From: Nitrospira sp.
Lineage (GTDB): Bacteria > Nitrospirota > Nitrospiria > Nitrospirales > Nitrospiraceae
Direction: 5' to 3'
NCBI GenBank assembly: GCA_025361385.1
Contig: JANYAJ010000080.1
Location: forward strand, 1-9,127
Length of the DNA stretch: 9,127 nt
Both the position numbers and the translations under genes were made by a program. Positions within the stretch are counted from its first letter, which is position 1. The number at the start of each line of letters is the position of its first letter. The notes under the pieces were generated by a model. It saw nothing but the letters and a program-made list of their open reading frames with translations. It was not told where the DNA came from and did not search any database. Positions 6,390-9,127 of this stretch are shown one piece after another.

Positions 6390-8777
6390 ATGATGGATCG
6401 TCAGGTACCTAGTCAGTATGAGCCCCGCCACCCAGCGCCACGCCGGTCATGGCGGTGGTGGCAGATTACATTTCTCAGCTTAGGGGCGGTGGCCTTGATG
6501 GGAGGCTTAGCCGTCGTCGGTTTCGTATGGCACCTCGCGAATGACCTTCCCCCATTGGACCAGCTGGAGACGTATCAACCCAGCTTGGTCACGCAGGTCT
6601 ATTCGAGCGACCAGCAGCGCATCGGTCAGTTTTTCATTGAGCGCCGCATCCAGACCCCTCTGGCGGGAATTCCAGAAGGGTTTCGTCATGCCGTCATCGC
6701 TGTCGAGGATGTCCGGTTCTTTGAACATCCCGGACTCGACTACATCGGCATGCTCCGTGCGGCCTGGACGAACCTCCGTCGAGGGAGCAAGGTTGAGGGG
6801 GCCAGTACGATTACCCAGCAGTTGGCGCGCTCCCTGTTTCTTTCATCCGAGCGCACCTTCGATCGCAAAGTCCGTGAGTTGATTCTGGCGTACAAGATGG
6901 AACTGGTTCTAACCAAGGATAAAATTCTCGAACTGTATCTGAATCAGATTTACTTCGGCCAAGGCGCCTACGGTATTGCCTCGGCAGCCCAAACCTATTT
7001 TGGAAAGGATCTCTCGGCCCTCACGATTGCAGAAACCGCCTTCCTGGCAGGCCTTCCAAAATCTCCCAACCATTATTCGCCATTCAAGGCCTACGAGCGA
7101 GCGAAAAAGCGACAAGAACATGTATTGGCGCGGATGGAAGAGGCCGGGTTCTTGACCACGGCAGAGCGTGAAGCAGCGGCGGCCGAAACGCTTAATTTCA
7201 GGCGTCCTGGCGGTGAACAGGCGGCGCCCTACTTTGTGGAGTATGTCAGGCAGATGTTGATCGCCAAGTACGGCGAGGCGTTGGTGTACAAGGGCGGGCT
7301 GAAAGTATTTACGACCTTGAACATGGAGATGCAGCGAGCTGCTGAAGTGGCTTTTGCGGCCGGCTTGCGCGAACTGGATAAGCGGCAAGGGTGGCGAGGC
7401 CCGCTTCGAACGGTGGACGTGGATGCGCCGGTTACCCCCGCTGTTACCGCGACCACGGGTCAGACTCTCAAGGCAGGGGACTATCGCGAGGGGTTCGTCA
7501 CGAAAGTGGCAAAGGATCATTTTGTAGTGCAGGTTGGATCAACGGTAGCGAGGCTTCTGTTCGACGATATGGCCTGGGCGAAGCGCCGTCTGACCGGACC
7601 GGATACGGCGAAGGATGTCGTCGTCAATCCAAACCTCAAGCAGGTACTGAAGCCCGGCGATGTTGTCGAGGTGATGGTAAAGAAGCTCGAGCGGGATCTC
7701 GTGTACGTCCAGCTGGAGCAGACGCCCTTGGTCGAGGGAGGGTTGATTGCGCTTGATCCGGCGAAGGGTGCCATTCGGGTCATGATCGGTGGGTACGACT
7801 TTGGTCGCAGTGAATATAATCGTGCCGTCCAGGCCCATCGTCAGCCGGGGTCGGCCTTTAAGCCGATCATCTATGCGGCGGCCCTGAATCACGGAATGAG
7901 CCCTGCGTCGGTCATCCTCGATGCACCGGTTGTCTATGAGCAGGAGCTGGAGGAGAAAACGTGGAAGCCTGAGAACTACGGGAAGAAGTTCCATGGCATG
8001 GTGAGCTTGCGGGATGCGCTGGCCCATTCATACAATCTCGCGACAGTCCGGTTGCTGGATAAGGTGGGGATCAGGAATGTCATCGAGTTTGCCAAAACGG
8101 TCGGAATTACCAGTCCACTCGCCGCAGATTTGTCGCTCGGATTAGGATCATCCTCTGTGGGGCTGATGGAGTTGACCTCCGTGTACGCGGTGCTACTCAA
8201 CGAGGGGAGCCGACGCGAGCCCTACGCGATCGTATCGGTGGAGGATAGCTCGGGAAAAGTGCTTGAGGCGGCTGAATCGCAAGCTCTGACGGTGATCTCC
8301 AAGGAAACCGCCTACGGGATCACCAACATGATGGAAGATGTGATTCAGAAGGGGACAGGCCAAGCCGCCAAAAGTATTGGTCGGCCGATTGCCGGAAAGA
8401 CCGGAACGACGAATGACTTCATCAATGCATGGTTCATCGGTGGCGCCCCGAACTTGGTGGCCGGCATCTATGTGGGCTTTGACGATCGCCGTTCGCTTGG
8501 CGAGACAGAATCGGGGGCGCATGCGGCACTGCCCATTTGGATCAACTTCATGAAGGAGGCGCTGAGGCCGCTACCGGTGGCGTTCTTCAGCATTCCGGAA
8601 GGCGTGACATTCGTGAATGTTGATCCAGCGACGGGATTACTCGATGGCGAGCAGGAGGGACAGGCCGGCACGGTCGATATCTTTATTAAGGGTAGCGAGC
8701 CAACCCAAGCGCCTCAGCGCCGACTGGACCCGATTGATTTCTATAAGCTGGATCAAATCCCCGAGGGGGCTCTGTAG
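6390..8777 (+). CDS. mrcA: Penicillin-binding protein 1A (bifunctional transglycosylase/transpeptidase)
   Basis: This is a complete 795-residue class A PBP. A short basic cytoplasmic tail is followed by one membrane segment (about residues 24-48). The GT51 glycosyltransferase domain has catalytic Glu106 in AVEDVRFFEHPGLD, then GASTITQQLARSLFL and RKVRELILAYKMELVLTK, and then ELYLNQIYFGQGAYGI. A central region (about 340-445) looks like the OB-type insert of PBP1A. The transpeptidase domain has the nucleophile motif S488-A-F-K491 (RQPGSAFKP), S547-Y-N549 and K670-T-G672. It polymerises lipid II glycan strands and cross-links the peptides in the periplasm, and is a beta-lactam target. The start is ATG 6390 or 6393: a stop at 6375 in frame rules out anything longer. 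No good ribosome-binding site precedes either ATG. The gene is divergent from typA. Its TAG stop lies inside the inverted repeat that follows. Confidence 0.95.
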   Translation: MMDRQVPSQYEPRHPAPRRSWRWWQITFLSLGAVALMGGLAVVGFVWHLANDLPPLDQLETYQPSLVTQVYSSDQQRIGQFFIERRIQTPLAGIPEGFRHAVIAVEDVRFFEHPGLDYIGMLRAAWTNLRRGSKVEGASTITQQLARSLFLSSERTFDRKVRELILAYKMELVLTKDKILELYLNQIYFGQGAYGIASAAQTYFGKDLSALTIAETAFLAGLPKSPNHYSPFKAYERAKKRQEHVLARMEEAGFLTTAEREAAAAETLNFRRPGGEQAAPYFVEYVRQMLIAKYGEALVYKGGLKVFTTLNMEMQRAAEVAFAAGLRELDKRQGWRGPLRTVDVDAPVTPAVTATTGQTLKAGDYREGFVTKVAKDHFVVQVGSTVARLLFDDMAWAKRRLTGPDTAKDVVVNPNLKQVLKPGDVVEVMVKKLERDLVYVQLEQTPLVEGGLIALDPAKGAIRVMIGGYDFGRSEYNRAVQAHRQPGSAFKPIIYAAALNHGMSPASVILDAPVVYEQELEEKTWKPENYGKKFHGMVSLRDALAHSYNLATVRLLDKVGIRNVIEFAKTVGITSPLAADLSLGLGSSSVGLMELTSVYAVLLNEGSRREPYAIVSVEDSSGKVLEAAESQALTVISKETAYGITNMMEDVIQKGTGQAAKSIGRPIAGKTGTTNDFINAWFIGGAPNLVAGIYVGFDDRRSLGETESGAHAALPIWINFMKEALRPLPVAFFSIPEGVTFVNVDPATGLLDGEQEGQAGTVDIFIKGSEPTQAPQRRLDPIDFYKLDQIPEGAL

Positions 8778-8905
8778 CAGGATGCTGAAAAAGCCCGCCA
8801 GCTTCGTTCTCGGCTCACCGAAATCCTCAACGTACCCCTGAGGGTACGCCTCCGGTTTCGACTCGCCTGCGGTCTTGCTGGACGGCCTTTTTGAGCATCC
8901 TACTA
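8775..8905. repeat. About 130-bp imperfect inverted repeat after the PBP1A gene
   Basis: TAGCAGGATGCT (8775-8786) is inverted at 8894-8905 (AGCATCCTACTA) with one mismatch. Inward, AAAAAG followed by CCG and CAGC (8788-8802) pairs with GCTGG, CGG and CTTTTT (8877-8892), with a few mismatches and a one-base bulge. At the centre, CGTACCC (8831-8837) and GGGTACG (8842-8848) form a perfect 7-bp stem around CTGA. The left outer arm includes the PBP1A stop codon. I associate this type of 'GGATGCTGAAAAAG ... CTTTTTGAGCATCC' element with multicopy intergenic repeats of Nitrospira-like genomes, from memory. It carries no transposase, so a REP/MITE-like element is the best description. As RNA it would fold and could serve as the PBP1A terminator. 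Confidence 0.75.
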
Positions 8906-9014
8906 AGTTGCAGCGTTCTTGGGCTTCTCTGCGGATTAGGACTTCGAGTCCTGATATTCTTCGTGCCAGGCCATCTGAATCGCTTCCAAAATCTTCTCGT
9001 TCGATTTTTTCACA
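8906..9014. other. Short region between the inverted repeat and the cyclase fragment
   Basis: No cyclase-like sequence is found here in any plus-strand frame. On the minus strand a 25-codon frame, GTG 9013-9011 to TAA 8938-8936, reads protein-like (KKSNEKILEAIQMAWHEEY and so on). It has no strong ribosome-binding site. A small perfect hairpin, AGGACT-TCG-AGTCCT (8938-8952), overlaps its stop. The frame could be a tiny gene, the tail of a lost gene, or chance. Confidence 0.35.
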
Positions 9015-9127
9015 ATGCGTGACTCGATGCACAGCCGCGAGAACGATCTGCTGGTCAAGATCGGAATTCACGAGGGGCCGTGCCTTGCGGTCACGCTCAA
9101 CGACCGGCTCGATTACTTTGGTCAGAC
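9015..9127 (+). pseudogene. Class III adenylate/guanylate cyclase, 5'-truncated, running off the window
   Basis: From ATG 9015 the frame is open to the window end. It reads LLVKIGIHEGPCLAVTLNDR and then LDYFGQ, the very conserved middle of a bacterial class III nucleotidyl cyclase ('KIG[IV]HxGPC[IL]AVTLNDRLDYFGQTVN'). The residues before it, MRDSMHSREND, fit the preceding helix. A stop (TGA 8976-8978) lies upstream in the same frame, and none of the three plus frames encodes the expected upstream part with its metal-binding Asp residues and G-D loop. The product would lack catalytic metal ligands, so this is most likely a truncated, inactive gene. If the rest of the gene to the right is intact, an unusual non-catalytic protein is the alternative. 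Confidence 0.6.

Noticed and set aside
6909..7520. 203-codon minus-strand open frame opposite the PBP1A gene
   Set aside because: It lies antisense to the GT51 and linker regions; composition is Cys/Arg/Ser-rich shadow type, with no motif.
8637..9071. 144-codon minus-strand frame spanning the PBP1A end, the inverted repeat and the cyclase fragment
   Set aside because: It crosses the PBP1A C terminus and a repeat element antisense; no coherent domain, so it is a chance frame.

Overview
The window looks like an ordinary chromosomal stretch of a moderately GC-rich Gram-negative-type bacterium. A Nitrospira-like member of the Nitrospirota is my best guess, from the gene styles and from an intergenic inverted-repeat element (right end) of a kind I associate with that group. 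That placement is an inference. I found no rRNA, tRNA, CRISPR array or complete insertion sequence.

Layout, left to right. (1) On the plus strand, positions 1-249 hold the 3' end of a 6-pyruvoyl-tetrahydropterin/QueD-family gene. A small exported SnoaL/NTF2-like protein (280-762) follows 30 bases later. (2) Convergent to these, on the minus strand, is a hybrid PAS histidine kinase with a C-terminal receiver (2344 down to 820). Its reading frame is broken by one extra copy of a 7-bp tandem repeat lying exactly in the ATP-binding G1 box. (3) Upstream on the same strand are a small thioredoxin-fold protein (2820-2488) and a peroxiredoxin (3369-2899). A long repeat-built hairpin separates them, and a good promoter and ribosome-binding site precede the peroxiredoxin. 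(4) An unrecognised protein (about 4269-3514) follows the ribosome-associated GTPase gene typA/bipA (6169-4283) closely. (5) A divergent intergenic region (6170-6389) carries a candidate typA promoter and a terminator-like hairpin with a run of eight T in the typA leader. (6) On the plus strand is a complete class A penicillin-binding protein 1A (6390-8777). Its stop codon sits inside the left arm of a roughly 130-bp imperfect inverted repeat. (7) At the right edge, a 5'-truncated class III adenylate/guanylate cyclase begins abruptly at about 9015 and runs off the window.

Functionally the window mixes peptidoglycan synthesis (PBP1A), translation and ribosome assembly (TypA), peroxide detoxification and thiol redox (peroxiredoxin, thioredoxin-like protein), pterin metabolism and signalling (kinase, cyclase remnant). 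The peroxiredoxin, thioredoxin-like protein and Cys-rich PAS kinase lie in a row on one strand and may form a loose redox neighbourhood. I see no evidence for a new multi-gene defence or mobile system. The most notable signals are the 7-bp repeat frameshift in the kinase, the cyclase junction, the large inverted repeat and the typA leader hairpin.
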